Below, one piece after another: positions 53,247 through 62,314 of a stretch of 64,000 bases of DNA (its first letter is position 1; each line of letters opens with the position of its first letter). The stretch spans positions 2,046,001-2,110,000 of the forward strand of contig CAWDIH010000001.1 of the NCBI GenBank assembly GCA_963802415.1, in the 5' to 3' direction. The position numbers and the translations under genes were made by a program. The notes beneath the pieces are model-generated. The model saw only the letters and a program-made list of their open reading frames with translations, was not told where the DNA came from and ran no database searches. Source of the DNA: DATAES01 sp963802415 (GTDB lineage: Bacteria > Actinomycetota > Acidimicrobiia > Acidimicrobiales > JACDCH01).

Positions 53247-54485
53247 GTGAGGAAGCACCTCCTGCCAGGGTCGGCGGTCGATGTCGCCATCGTCGGCGCG
53301 GGGCCTTACGGCCTGTCGATCGCGTCGCATCTGCAGCACCGCGGCGTCGAGCACCGGATCTTCGGCAAGCCGATGCAGGCGTGGCGGAGCATGTCCGCGG
53401 GGATGCATCTGAAGTCCGTCGGCTTCGCGACGTCGATCCCGACGCCGGAGGATTTCCTATCGCTGCCGGAGTTCTGCCGCGCGCACGGCGAGGAGGACCA
53501 CGAGCCGATCCCGATCGCGAGGTTTGCCGACTACGGGACGAAGGTTCAGCAGCAGGTCGTCCCGTACCTGGAACCGGTTGACGTCATCGAGCTCCGCCGC
53601 GAGAGCGGCCTGTTCCATCTGACCCTCGCCGATGGCGAGCGGGTCACGGCGCGACGAGCGGTGATCGCCATCGGACTCACGTACTTCGAGCGGATGCCGC
53701 GTCCCTTCGATGCGTTGCCGGCCGAGCTCGTCGATCACACGGCGCTGCGTGGCGACTTCACCGGATTCAATGGTTGGGACGTCACGGTTATCGGCGCAGG
53801 CCAGTCCGCGTTGCAAGCAGGTGCACTGCTGCACGAGAACGGGGCAGAGGTGCGCCTACTCGCACGAGAGGACGTGAAGTGGAGTAGTCGCGGGCTGCCG
53901 GATTCGGAGCGATCGCTCGTCGACCGGATCAAGAACCCGATGACGGTGCTCGGGCACGGCCGCGACAACTGGAAGCTGCAGCACATTCCGTGGTGGCAGC
54001 ACGCGCAGCCCGATGAGAAGCGCCTCCAGTACCTTCACGCCCATCTCGGTCCCGGCGGGGCGTGGTGGCTGCGCGATCGGGTCGAAGGCCTGTTCGAGAT
54101 CGAAACACATTCCGCGGTCGTCGACGCGCAACCGGAAGGCGACAAGGTTCGCCTGATTGTGGTTAGCGACGGTGAGCTGCGCGATGTTCTGACCGAGTAC
54201 GTCGTTCTCGGCACCGGCTACGACGTGGACGTCGGTCGCATCCCGTTCATCGACCCGTCGCTCGCGGCCCGGGTGACGAGGATCCGGCGAGCGCCTCGGC
54301 TGGATCGCCATTTCCAGTCATCGATCCCCGGGCTGTACTTCGTCGGCCCGTCTACAGCTGCGAGCTTCGGACCGCTGTTTCGGTTTGTGGCCGGTTTGCG
54401 CTTCTGCGCGCCGGTCGTCTCCCGTCATCTCACGCGACACCTTCGGTCGCGCCGAGCAACGCATTTCGGAGGAACGAAGTCATGA
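53247..54485 (+). CDS. FAD/NAD(P)-dependent oxidoreductase (flavin monooxygenase-like)
   Basis: A 412-residue flavoprotein with two Rossmann motifs: AVDVAIVGAGPYGLSIASHL (FAD, about residues 10-29) and WDVTVIGAGQSALQAGALLH (NAD(P)H, about 180-200), and a closing FAD strand GLYFVGPSTAASFGPLF. The layout fits FMO-like N-hydroxylases and lysine/ornithine-type monooxygenases as well as plain reductases. In a sugar cluster it could oxidise an amino-sugar nitrogen, but no specific residue proves it. Start GTG 53247 with AGGAAGAG upstream; the first 80 codons of the longer frame back to 53007 overlap the ATP-grasp gene. The stop overlaps the next ATG (ATGA at 54482). Confidence 0.8.
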   Translation: MRKHLLPGSAVDVAIVGAGPYGLSIASHLQHRGVEHRIFGKPMQAWRSMSAGMHLKSVGFATSIPTPEDFLSLPEFCRAHGEEDHEPIPIARFADYGTKVQQQVVPYLEPVDVIELRRESGLFHLTLADGERVTARRAVIAIGLTYFERMPRPFDALPAELVDHTALRGDFTGFNGWDVTVIGAGQSALQAGALLHENGAEVRLLAREDVKWSSRGLPDSERSLVDRIKNPMTVLGHGRDNWKLQHIPWWQHAQPDEKRLQYLHAHLGPGGAWWLRDRVEGLFEIETHSAVVDAQPEGDKVRLIVVSDGELRDVLTEYVVLGTGYDVDVGRIPFIDPSLAARVTRIRRAPRLDRHFQSSIPGLYFVGPSTAASFGPLFRFVAGLRFCAPVVSRHLTRHLRSRRATHFGGTKS

Positions 54486-55510
54486 AAGTTCTGGTGACGG
54501 GTCACCATGGCTACATCGGGTCAGTCATGGTCCCCACACTGTTGGATGCCGGACACGACGTCGTCGGCATGGACACCGACCTCTATGGCGATTGCCCCTT
54601 CGGGGACGCGCCCGAACAGGACATCCCGTCCATCTGCGCTGACATTAGGGACATCTCCATCGACGAGCTGACCGGATTCGACGCGGTGGTGCACTTGGCC
54701 GCGCTGTCGAATGACCCGTTGGGCGACTTGGACGCGGAGCTCACCTACGACATCAACCAGCACGCGACCGTGCGCCTTGCTTGGCTGGCTCGCAGCGCGG
54801 GCGTGAGTCGATTCCTCTTCTCGTCGTCGTGCAGCAACTACGGCGCCGCCGGCGACGCGCTGCTCGACGAAGAAGCGGCGTTCAATCCCGTCACGCCTTA
54901 CGGGGAGTCGAAGGTGCGGGCCGAGGGCGGGTTGTCGGATCTCGCGAACGACGACTTCAGTCCCGTTCTGCTGCGAAGCGCGACTGCGTACGGGGTGTCA
55001 TCACAACTGCGGTGCGACGTGGTGCTGAACAACCTCACCGCGTGGGCAGTTGCGACTGGCAAGGTGATGCTGAAGAGCGACGGGACCCCGTGGCGGCCCA
55101 TCGTCCACATCGAAGACATCTGCCGAGCGTTCCTCGCCGCGCTCGAAGCGCCCCGCGACGCGGTGCACGCAAAGGCGTTCAACGTGGTGCGACCGGGAGA
55201 GAACTACCGGATCAGCGAGCTGGCGGCGATCGTCGAAGAGACCGTGCCTGGGTGCGTGATCGAGTTCGCGGGATCGAGCGGCCCCGACGCGCGGAACTAT
55301 CGCGTCGACGCGGCGCACATCACCACTGCACTCCCGGCGTTCCAGCCGACGTGGACGGCGCGCCAAGGCGCGCGACAGCTCTACGAGGCCTTCTGTGAGC
55401 ACCCCATCACCCTCGAAGACATCGAGGGTTGGCGCTTTCGGCGTATCGGTCAGATCAACCGGCTGCTCGAGACGCGGCAGCTGACCCCGGACCTGAGGTG
55501 GAAGCCATGA
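54482..55510 (+). CDS. NAD-dependent sugar epimerase/dehydratase (extended SDR)
   Basis: A 342-residue extended SDR. MKVLVTGHHGYIGSVMVPTL carries TGxxGxxG (residues 6-13); AVVHLAALSNDP, RFLFSSSCSNYGAAGD (catalytic Ser region) and NPVTPYGESKVRAEG (YxxxK, Tyr about 140) complete the active site, and VVRPGENYRISELAAIVEET is a typical C-terminal segment. It acts on an NDP-sugar (epimerisation, dehydration or reduction). Paired with the C-methyltransferase and nucleotidyltransferase it likely builds a modified deoxysugar. Overlaps neighbours by 4 bases on each side. Confidence 0.9.
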   Translation: MKVLVTGHHGYIGSVMVPTLLDAGHDVVGMDTDLYGDCPFGDAPEQDIPSICADIRDISIDELTGFDAVVHLAALSNDPLGDLDAELTYDINQHATVRLAWLARSAGVSRFLFSSSCSNYGAAGDALLDEEAAFNPVTPYGESKVRAEGGLSDLANDDFSPVLLRSATAYGVSSQLRCDVVLNNLTAWAVATGKVMLKSDGTPWRPIVHIEDICRAFLAALEAPRDAVHAKAFNVVRPGENYRISELAAIVEETVPGCVIEFAGSSGPDARNYRVDAAHITTALPAFQPTWTARQGARQLYEAFCEHPITLEDIEGWRFRRIGQINRLLETRQLTPDLRWKP

Positions 55511-56529
55511 GTGAAACGACCGGCAAGCTGCGCAAGGGCGACGTTGTCGAGGTTCGCACCGCCGCCGAGATTCTCGCGACCCTCGACGATCGCGGAGAGC
55601 TCGACGCGCTGCCGTTCATGCCTGAGATGGTCGCGATGTGCGGACGCCGCTTCACGGTGGCGGCTCGCACCGAACGGATCTGCGACACGATCACGGGCGG
55701 TTGGGGTTCCCGCTCCATGGCGGACACAGTCATGCTCGACGCGGCGACCTGCGATGGATCTGGCCACGGCGGCTGCGGGGCAGCGTGCCTCATCTACTGG
55801 AAGGAAGCCTGGCTCCGCCGGGTCGGCGACGACAGAACGGACGGAGCTACGTCCGCGTCGGACAACACGGCTCAGGATGCTCTCCTCACGCTTGCCGTGC
55901 GCAACGTGATGGGCGAGGGAGTCGGAGAGCCGATCCGCTTCCGATGCCAGGCGACGCAGGCCATCGTGGCTTCCCATCCGATATCTGGCAAGGATCCTCG
56001 GTCTTATGTTCCGGCCTGGACCTCGGGAAACGTCTCGGTCGCTCAGTTCGTACGCGTCATGGCGCGTGCCGTCGTCATGGAGTCGGCGAAGCGACTTCGC
56101 CTCCTGCCCAACCCGCCGCTGCGTGGCGACAGCGCAAAATCGCCTCGCATGCCGCGGCTCGACCTGGAGCCGGGCGAATGGGTGAGGATCAAGAGTCCGG
56201 AGGAGATCCGGCCGACCTTGAACGACAAAGGCAAGAACCGCGGTCTGTGGTTCGACCGCGAGATGTTGCAACTCTGTGGACAAGTGTTCCAGGTCCGGCA
56301 CCGAGTCGACCGCCTCATCGACGATCGCACCGGCGAGATGATCGAGCTGTCCAACGACTGCGTCGCACTCGAGGGCACTACGTGCTCCGGTGAGCACAGC
56401 GTGGGGCGATGGTTCTGCGCGCGCGCGGTGTACCCGTACTGGCGCGAAGCCTGGCTCGAGCGGGTCGAGTCCGAGTCGAACGTCGGACTTCCGACCGCCA
56501 AGGCGACCAGCGAGCCGACGCTCGTTTGA
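55507..56529 (+). CDS. Duplicated Cys-rich domain protein of the glycan cluster
   Basis: A 340-residue protein of unknown function made of two related halves. Half one (about 7-105): LRKGDVVEVRTAAEILATLD, EMVAMCGRRFTVAARTERIC, CDGSGHGGCGAACLIYWKEA, WLRRV. Half two (about 225-325): LEPGEWVRIKSPEEIRPTLN, EMLQLCGQVFQVRHRVDRLI, CSGEHSVGRWFCARAVYPYW, EAWLERV. Each has an SH3-like strand pattern (GDVVEV / GEWVRI) and several Cys in the first half that could bind a metal or iron-sulfur centre; the second half has fewer. I recall similar proteins in actinobacterial sugar clusters, without known function. ATG 55507 overlaps the epimerase stop, and its stop overlaps the next start. Confidence 0.7.
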   Translation: MSETTGKLRKGDVVEVRTAAEILATLDDRGELDALPFMPEMVAMCGRRFTVAARTERICDTITGGWGSRSMADTVMLDAATCDGSGHGGCGAACLIYWKEAWLRRVGDDRTDGATSASDNTAQDALLTLAVRNVMGEGVGEPIRFRCQATQAIVASHPISGKDPRSYVPAWTSGNVSVAQFVRVMARAVVMESAKRLRLLPNPPLRGDSAKSPRMPRLDLEPGEWVRIKSPEEIRPTLNDKGKNRGLWFDREMLQLCGQVFQVRHRVDRLIDDRTGEMIELSNDCVALEGTTCSGEHSVGRWFCARAVYPYWREAWLERVESESNVGLPTAKATSEPTLV

Positions 56530-57851
56530 GGCGACGGGGCCGACATCCCATTCGGATTCCGATAGGCGCGGCGCTCGCTGCCGCGCTCGTCCTCGCGTCA
56601 GTGCTCGCCTCACCGCCTTGGAAGAACGTCGCCTCGACCTCACCGTCGACCTCGACGACAATCGTGCCGAGCGATTCCTTGCCGGAGCTGCCGATCGGGT
56701 GGCCGCGCGGGTTCGCGTTGGGTATCACCGATCCCCCGGGCGGGGCGGCGGCGACGGCTGCGATGGCGCCGTTCGGTTTCCGGTACCAGTACCTGGCGGG
56801 TGGGGTGAACACGGGACATGGGTGGCCGGCGTGGAACCCGAACGGCGACTTTGTCACTGACTACGTCGCCGAGTCTCGGGCGGCGGGAATCGTGCCGGTG
56901 TTCTCCTACTACCAGATCTTCCAGTCGAACCCGGGTGTCTCGATAGGGGAACCGGCCGGCGTTTACGCCAACTTGGTGAACCCGTCGACGATGAGCGCGT
57001 ACTACAACGACTTGAAGTTGTTCTTCCAGAGCGCAGACACAGCAGGGGGAACGACGGTCTTGCATGTCGAGCCGGACCTGTGGGCGTATCTGCAACAGCA
57101 CGCGTCCGACGACGACGGCAGCACGGTGCCCGTGCAGGTTGGTTCGTCCGGACAGGCGGATGTAGCGGGGTTGGCGGACAACGCGGCAGGGTTCGCCCAA
57201 GCGATCGTCCAGTTGCGAGATCGATACGCCCCGAACGTCGTGTTGGGCTATCACTTCTCCACGTGGGGAACGGGTGCCGACATCCTCTACTCTGACCCAT
57301 CCGATGCCATAGTGAACTCGCTTGGCGAACGCACGGCGCAGTTCGAGCGGTCGCTGGGGGCCAAGTTCGACATCTCGTTCACGGATCTGTCCGATCGTGA
57401 TGCGGCGTTCAAGCAGTTCGTCTACGGCGACGGGGGCGCCTCGTGGTACACGGCGGATGACTACCGGCGTTCGACGGTGTACATCGGCGCGTTCGCGCGG
57501 ACTGCCAGGTTGCGGGTCGTGTTGTGGCAGGTCCCACAGGGAAACACGAAGATGAGAGCCGAGAACAACACGTGGGACCACTACCAGGACAACAAGGTGG
57601 AGTGGCTCCTCGATGATCCTTTGCGCGCCCACCTGAACGAGTACGCACACGCAGGTGTGGTTGCGGCACTGTTCGGTCGGGGTGCAGACGGCCCCACGTG
57701 TGCATGTGATGCCGCCGGCGACGGCGTCACCAATCCGGAGCCGATCGACAACAACACCGGCATGTCGCTGAGCGCCGACGACGACGGCGGCTACTTCAAG
57801 CAACAAGCTGCCAACTATTACAACACCGGATTGCTCGCAATAGCGCCCTGA
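56526..57851 (+). CDS. Exported barrel-like protein, glycoside-hydrolase-like (copy 1)
   Basis: A 441-residue exported protein. Start TTG 56526 overlaps the previous stop (TTGA) and yields a clean signal sequence: MRRRGRHPIRIPIGAALAAA followed by LVLASVLASPP, then a Ser/Thr linker (STSPSTSTTIVP). The mature domain (about 50-440) shows alternating strands and helices with conserved acid residues typical of a TIM barrel: GFRYQYLAGGVNTGHGWPAW, IVPVFSYYQIFQS, TTVLHVEPDLWAYLQQ, NVVLGYHFSTWGTG, DISFTDLSDRDAAFKQFVYG, LRVVLWQVPQGNTKM. I cannot assign a named glycoside hydrolase family; the EPD and D residues are plausible catalytic acids. Four Cys sit near the end (PTCACDAAGDG). A paralogue lies directly downstream. 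Confidence 0.75.
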   Translation: MRRRGRHPIRIPIGAALAAALVLASVLASPPWKNVASTSPSTSTTIVPSDSLPELPIGWPRGFALGITDPPGGAAATAAMAPFGFRYQYLAGGVNTGHGWPAWNPNGDFVTDYVAESRAAGIVPVFSYYQIFQSNPGVSIGEPAGVYANLVNPSTMSAYYNDLKLFFQSADTAGGTTVLHVEPDLWAYLQQHASDDDGSTVPVQVGSSGQADVAGLADNAAGFAQAIVQLRDRYAPNVVLGYHFSTWGTGADILYSDPSDAIVNSLGERTAQFERSLGAKFDISFTDLSDRDAAFKQFVYGDGGASWYTADDYRRSTVYIGAFARTARLRVVLWQVPQGNTKMRAENNTWDHYQDNKVEWLLDDPLRAHLNEYAHAGVVAALFGRGADGPTCACDAAGDGVTNPEPIDNNTGMSLSADDDGGYFKQQAANYYNTGLLAIAP

Positions 57852-57862
57852 ATGCGAAGAGT

Positions 57863-57894
57863 CGCGCGTCAGTCGTGCGCTGAGCCGACGCGCG
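57863..57894. terminator. Hairpin between the two barrel-protein genes
   Basis: CGCGCGTC and GACGCGCG pair over 8 bases around a 16-base loop, 12 bases after the first copy's stop. No U-tract; weakly supported. Confidence 0.35.
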
Positions 57895-58030
57895 CTAAGG
57901 TGCGGGCACCAGCGGGTGGGTGTCTTAGTCGCAGGAGCCGACCAGACGGTCGAGCAGCCGGACCGTGTGGTCACAAGCAGCCAGCTCCCCACCGGGGCCG
58001 GCGAACGTGACATCCGGAGGTTCCACGCTG

Positions 58031-59696
58031 ATGCATACATCCGCCCGCGCACGAGTTGTAATCGCTCTCGTCGTGTTCGGCCTCGGGCTCACGGCGTGCG
58101 ACGTCGTCACGTCGCAGCCCGTGACGTCCGGCGGTTTCACGACCCAGGCCAAGTACCCGAGCACCGTCGTCGCAGGAAATCAGGCCACCTTCGTGGCGAT
58201 CGTGACGAGCCCGGGCCAGACCGTCCTGGTCGATCTCGAGGTGTACGACCCCACAGGCGTCAAGGCGTATCAGCAGGCCTGGGACAACCAGGCGTTCAAC
58301 ATGAACCAGCAGCGCAAGTTCAGAACGACGTGGTCCGTGCCCGCGACGGCTCGCACCGGCACGTACACCCTGAAGATCGGAGTCTTCTCACCTGGGTGGG
58401 GCCAGCTCTATCACTGGAACAACAATGCCGGGACCTTCACGGTCACTCCAGGGGCCGGGTCCACGACCAGTTCGTCGAGTACATCCACGACCACGACGAC
58501 GACCGTGCCGTCGGGGGGCGGGTTGCCGTCGTTGCCGGCGGGATGGCCGCGTTCGTTTCAGCTGGGTCTCGCAGACGGGCCGGGCCACGCGTCGGCGACG
58601 GCGGCGGTCGCGCCGTTCGGTTTCCGGTACCAGTACCTGGCGGGTGGGGTGAACACGGGCAGGGGGTGGGCGACGTGGAACCCGAACGGCGACTTCGTGA
58701 CCTTCTACGTCGCTGACTCCCGCGCGGCCGGAATCATCCCGGTTTTCTCCGTATTACCAGATGGTTCAGTCGAGTCCGGGCTCGTCACAGGGCGAGTCGG
58801 ACGGCGTGGCCACCAACCTGAACACCGCGTCGACGATGGTCGCCTACTACAACGACCTGAAGTTGTTCTTCCAGAAGGCAGGGTCGGCCGGCGGGACGAC
58901 GGTCCTTCATGTCGAGCCGGATCTGTGGGCGTTCCTCCAGCAGAAGGCGACCAACGACAACGCCGCGACCGTGCCGGCGAAGGTCGGTTCGTCGGGTCAG
59001 GCCGATGTCGCCGGGCTTGCGGACAATGTGGCCGGGTTCGCGCAGGCGATCGTGCGGCTGCGGGATCGGTACGCCCCGAACGTGGTGTTGGGCTACCACT
59101 TCTCGACGTGGGGAACCCGCACCGACATCATCTATGCCGACCCGCCCGATGCAACGGTGAACTCGTTGGGAGTGCGCACGGCGCGCTTCGAGCAGTCGCT
59201 GGGAGCTCGGTTCGACATCGCGTTCACGGATCTGTCCGATCGTGACGCGGCGTTCAAGCAGTTCGTGTACGGCGACGGGGGCGCGTCGTGGTACACGGCG
59301 GACGACTACCGGCGTTCCACCGTCTACATAGATGCGTTCGCACGGACTGCAGGGTTGCGGGTGGTGCTGTGGCAGGTGCCGTTCGGGAACACGAAGATGC
59401 GGGCCGAGAACAACACGTGGCACCACTACCAGGACAACAAGGTGGAGTGGCTGGTCGGCGACACCACTCGCTCGCACCTGAACGCCTACGTCCAGGCTGG
59501 GGTGGTCGCGGTGTTGTTCGGCATGGGCGCGGATGGGCCCACCTGTGCGTGCGACGCCGCCGGCGACGGGGTCACCAATCCCGCCCCCATCAACAACAAC
59601 ACCGGCGTGTCGCTCAACGCCGACGACGACGGCGGCTACTTCAAGCAACAAGTGGCCAACTACTACACCACCGGACTGCTGACCCTGCCGACCTAG
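58031..59696 (+). pseudogene. Exported barrel-like lipoprotein with N-terminal Ig-type domain (copy 2), one frameshift
   Basis: A paralogue of the preceding gene. ATG 58031 gives a lipoprotein signal with lipobox (VVIALVVFGLGLTACDVV, Cys about residue 23). An N-terminal beta-sandwich (FVAIVTSPGQTVLVDLEVYD, ARTGTYTLKIGVFSPGWGQ), absent from copy 1, and a Ser/Thr linker (TTSSSSTSTTTTTTVPSGGG) precede the barrel. At 58750 an extra G (TTCTCCGTATTAC, versus TTCTCCTACTAC in copy 1) shifts the frame; the second frame, from YYQMVQSSPGSS, continues to 59696 and matches copy 1 over its whole length (LHVEPDLWAFLQQ, GYHFSTWGTR, DLSDRDAAFKQFVYGDGGAS). Joined it is about 555 residues. The N-terminal domain may bind a polysaccharide. 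The single base, seen against the paralogue, could be a sequence error. Confidence 0.75.
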
Positions 59697-59781
59697 CGTC
59701 CCGATATTGTGTGGCTCCTCTGTGCCGCTGCTTCGCCGAAGTCGGGTTAGCTCGCGACGGTTCGCTCTGACCGCGTACATG

Positions 59782-59798
59782 CGTAGGGAAGCCCTACG
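59782..59798. terminator. Short hairpin between convergent genes
   Basis: CGTAGGG and CCCTACG, a 7-base-pair stem with a three-base loop, placed between the converging barrel-protein and methyltransferase genes. Confidence 0.45.
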
Positions 59799-59845
59799 AG
59801 CGCCGGCTTACTCGATTCGATCCGTCGAGATACGGAACGACCGGT

Positions 59846-60751
59846 TCACGTCGAGCGCCGCCAGTAAGCTCCCGCGCCACCGCCCTCCACCAAGACGATC
59901 GGGTCGGTAATTCCGTTCTGAGACCGATAGTCGTCTACAGCCTTCCGGCACATCGGCAGGTCGTAGTCATCGATAATGATGTAGCCACCAATCGAAAGCC
60001 GCGGATATAGCGGGACTAGAGCATCCATCGTCGATTCGTACAAATCGCCGTCCAGGCGTAGGAGCGCAATCTCGTTCAATGGGGCGGACGGCAAGGTGTC
60101 GCGAAACCAGCCTTTTAGGAATCGAACTTGATCGTCAAGCAGCCCGTAACGGCTGAAGTTTCGCTTAACGGCTTCGACTCCAACGTCACCGCCGAGGAAC
60201 AAGTGCCAGGTCGCGCCTGCATCAGCAGGGTACAGTTTCGGATTAGGAGCTGGAAGCCCTTCGAAGGAGTCGGCAACCCAAACGAGACGGTTCTCAATCC
60301 CATAGGCTTTCAGGACTGCACGCATCAGGATCGAACAGCCACCCCGTAAGACGCCAGTCTCGATGAAATCACCGGGAATGTCCCGCGTGAGAATATCGAT
60401 CACACAAGATTGCAAGTGGTCCAACCGCTTCATGCTCACCATCGTGTGAGCAATTGAAGTGTGGTCGGTTCCGAGTAAGCGCTCCTCAAGTGTCGCGCGC
60501 CTTGAGTGACATAGTTGAATGCCTAGATCACCGAAGGTCTTCAGTATTAGCGGGCGCACTGACCCACGGGGTTGGATGGGATTCCATTCATCTTCCAGGT
60601 AGGGAAGGTTCTTCAGCGTTGACTTGACGAGACAGAGGTACATGTCGCGTAGGTCGCTGAGCGAATCCGTATCCGCTTCGGGGAGTGCCGGATAGGAGTG
60701 AGCTTGGCGCCACTGTCCTAAGCCGGTGTCCGGAAAATCTGTCGACTTCAT
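59846..60751 (-). CDS. TylF/MycF-type O-methyltransferase
   Basis: A 301-residue Mg2+-dependent SAM methyltransferase of the macrocin O-methyltransferase family, which methylates sugar hydroxyls. The SAM-site segment is PGDFIETGVLRGGCSILMRA; LVWVADSFEGLPAPNP, ALLRLDGDLYESTMDALVPL and GGYIIIDDYDLPMCRKAVDD carry the metal and catalytic Asp residues. The gene has a lower GC content than its neighbours (52% and 53% in two 60-base lines counted within it, against 73% in one counted line of the oxygenase gene), a hint of recent transfer. It starts at ATG 60751 after an A+T-richer leader. It would cap a sugar of the cluster's glycan with a methyl ether. Confidence 0.85.
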   Translation of the reverse strand: MKSTDFPDTGLGQWRQAHSYPALPEADTDSLSDLRDMYLCLVKSTLKNLPYLEDEWNPIQPRGSVRPLILKTFGDLGIQLCHSRRATLEERLLGTDHTSIAHTMVSMKRLDHLQSCVIDILTRDIPGDFIETGVLRGGCSILMRAVLKAYGIENRLVWVADSFEGLPAPNPKLYPADAGATWHLFLGGDVGVEAVKRNFSRYGLLDDQVRFLKGWFRDTLPSAPLNEIALLRLDGDLYESTMDALVPLYPRLSIGGYIIIDDYDLPMCRKAVDDYRSQNGITDPIVLVEGGGAGAYWRRST

Positions 60752-60898
60752 CGTTTACCAGAGGTGGCGAACGAGTAGGTAAATACCACAGGTTCCGGGA
60801 AGCCAAGGGGAAGGATCGTTGTTGCCGGCAATCACACGGGTCGGTTAGTCCAGTATGACCGATATCCCCCCCATTTTGGTATATATCCTGGCGTGAGG

Positions 60899-62128
60899 TC
60901 AGGCGCCGCTGGCGGCTGCTCTGTCGCTCCTTGCGGCCTTGGTGGTCGCCGTGGTCGATGCGATTGAGCGTTCCTGGGTGACGTCGGCCAGGAGATTGGC
61001 CCATCGCTGCGCGAGAGCGCGACTATCGAAGTCGTGCTGCGCGCGCGCTTGCGGCCCGCAGCGCCGAAGTCTCGTGCAAGTGCCGGGTCGCGGAGTAGCC
61101 TTGTCAGATGACCTGCGAGCGCAGCCGTGTCCTTGGGATACGCCAGTAGGCCTGTCCGCTCATGCTCGACGAGCTCGGGCGTGCCGCCCGAATACAAGGC
61201 GACGACCGGTAGTCCTGCACCCATCGCTTCGAGGTACACGAGGGCGCACGGGTCCATCTCGGATGGCAGACAGAACACGTCTGCTGCTCGGTAGATCTGC
61301 GGCATGTCGCCGCGCCAGCCCGCGAAGATGGTTGAACGGTCGACGCCCAGGTCCTCCGACCGTTTCCGGAGCGCGTTTCCGTACTCCTTTGAGTCAGGGT
61401 TGCCGCAGATGAGAAGTCGCGCTTCCGGCATCCGCTCGAGCACCAGCTTGAACGCGTCGAGTAGCGCGACGTGGCCTTTGCCGGGATCAAGGCGTCCCGC
61501 AGCCACGACGAGTGGCGCCCCCGACGGAATGCCGAGCGAGGCGCGCACTCGTTCGCGGTCGACGCCCTCCACGTTGACGTGCGTGAAGGGCACCGGGTTC
61601 AAGATCGTCGAGACGCTCTCTGGTGTGGAACCCCGCAACATCGCGGTCTGGCGCACGTACTCCGACACCGCGAAATTTGTGAGGGATTCGGTTGATGACG
61701 CGAACCGTGGTTGGGCCGATCCACGGCCCGACCGAGTAGTGAAGGTGGACCACGTGGGGGATGCCGAGCCGTCTCGAGTACCACTGGGCGAGGAAGAGGT
61801 CGATTTGCTGCTGCGACGAGTAGATGACATCGGGCCGGACGCGCTCGATGGTCCGCCTCACCGCTGCGAGGGACGCGGGAAGCCGGGATGCCGTGAGCCA
61901 TGCACGACGTTGCCTCGATGGCTTTGGGGTGATCGCGAGATTGCGTCCGAAGTCGCGCACCGTAACGGCATCGAGTCCCGCCTTCGCGAGAACCGTCGGG
62001 TCGACGGGCCCTTGCCACAGGAACGACGACTCCACGCCGAGTGGCATGGCGTTCGCCGCGAGGGTCGCGTGGACGGTGTACTCGGCTGAGAACCCATGCA
62101 ACGCGGCATGGATGAAAAGCACCTTCAC
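60899..62128 (-). pseudogene. GT4-type glycosyltransferase, two frameshifts
   Basis: Three frames form one glycosyltransferase. Frame 1 (ATG 62128): MKVLFIHAALHGFSAEYTVH, then RPDVIYSSQQQIDLFLAQWY and GIPHVVHLHYSVGPW. Near 61685 it shifts; frame 2 continues ESLTNFAVSEYVRQTAML, VVAAGRLDPGKGHVALLDAF, RLLICGNPDSKEYGNALRKR, DVFCLPSEMDPCALVYLEAM and PELVEHERTGLLAYPKDTAA, the donor-binding GT-B half. Near 61043, in a GCGCGCGC run, it shifts again; frame 3 ends AQHDFDSRALAQRWANLLAD and stops at 60899. Repaired, it is about 410 residues. Both lesions are of the kind sequencers make, so a working enzyme is likely. It would transfer a sugar to the glycan. Confidence 0.7.
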
Positions 62129-62314
62129 GTCGGTCGCTGATCCAGTCCTCGGCCGGCGCGTGCACCGTCGACTTCACGCGGCACCGGACGAGAATGGATC
62201 ATCATTTGGACACCTTCTGGCTCGTGCGTTCGTGTCCTGGCCGGACGCCAGCAAGGGAACAGAGTCCAGTCGGGTGAGTTTGATACTGCGGGAGAGTGCC
62301 TCGCCGGAGGGGAG

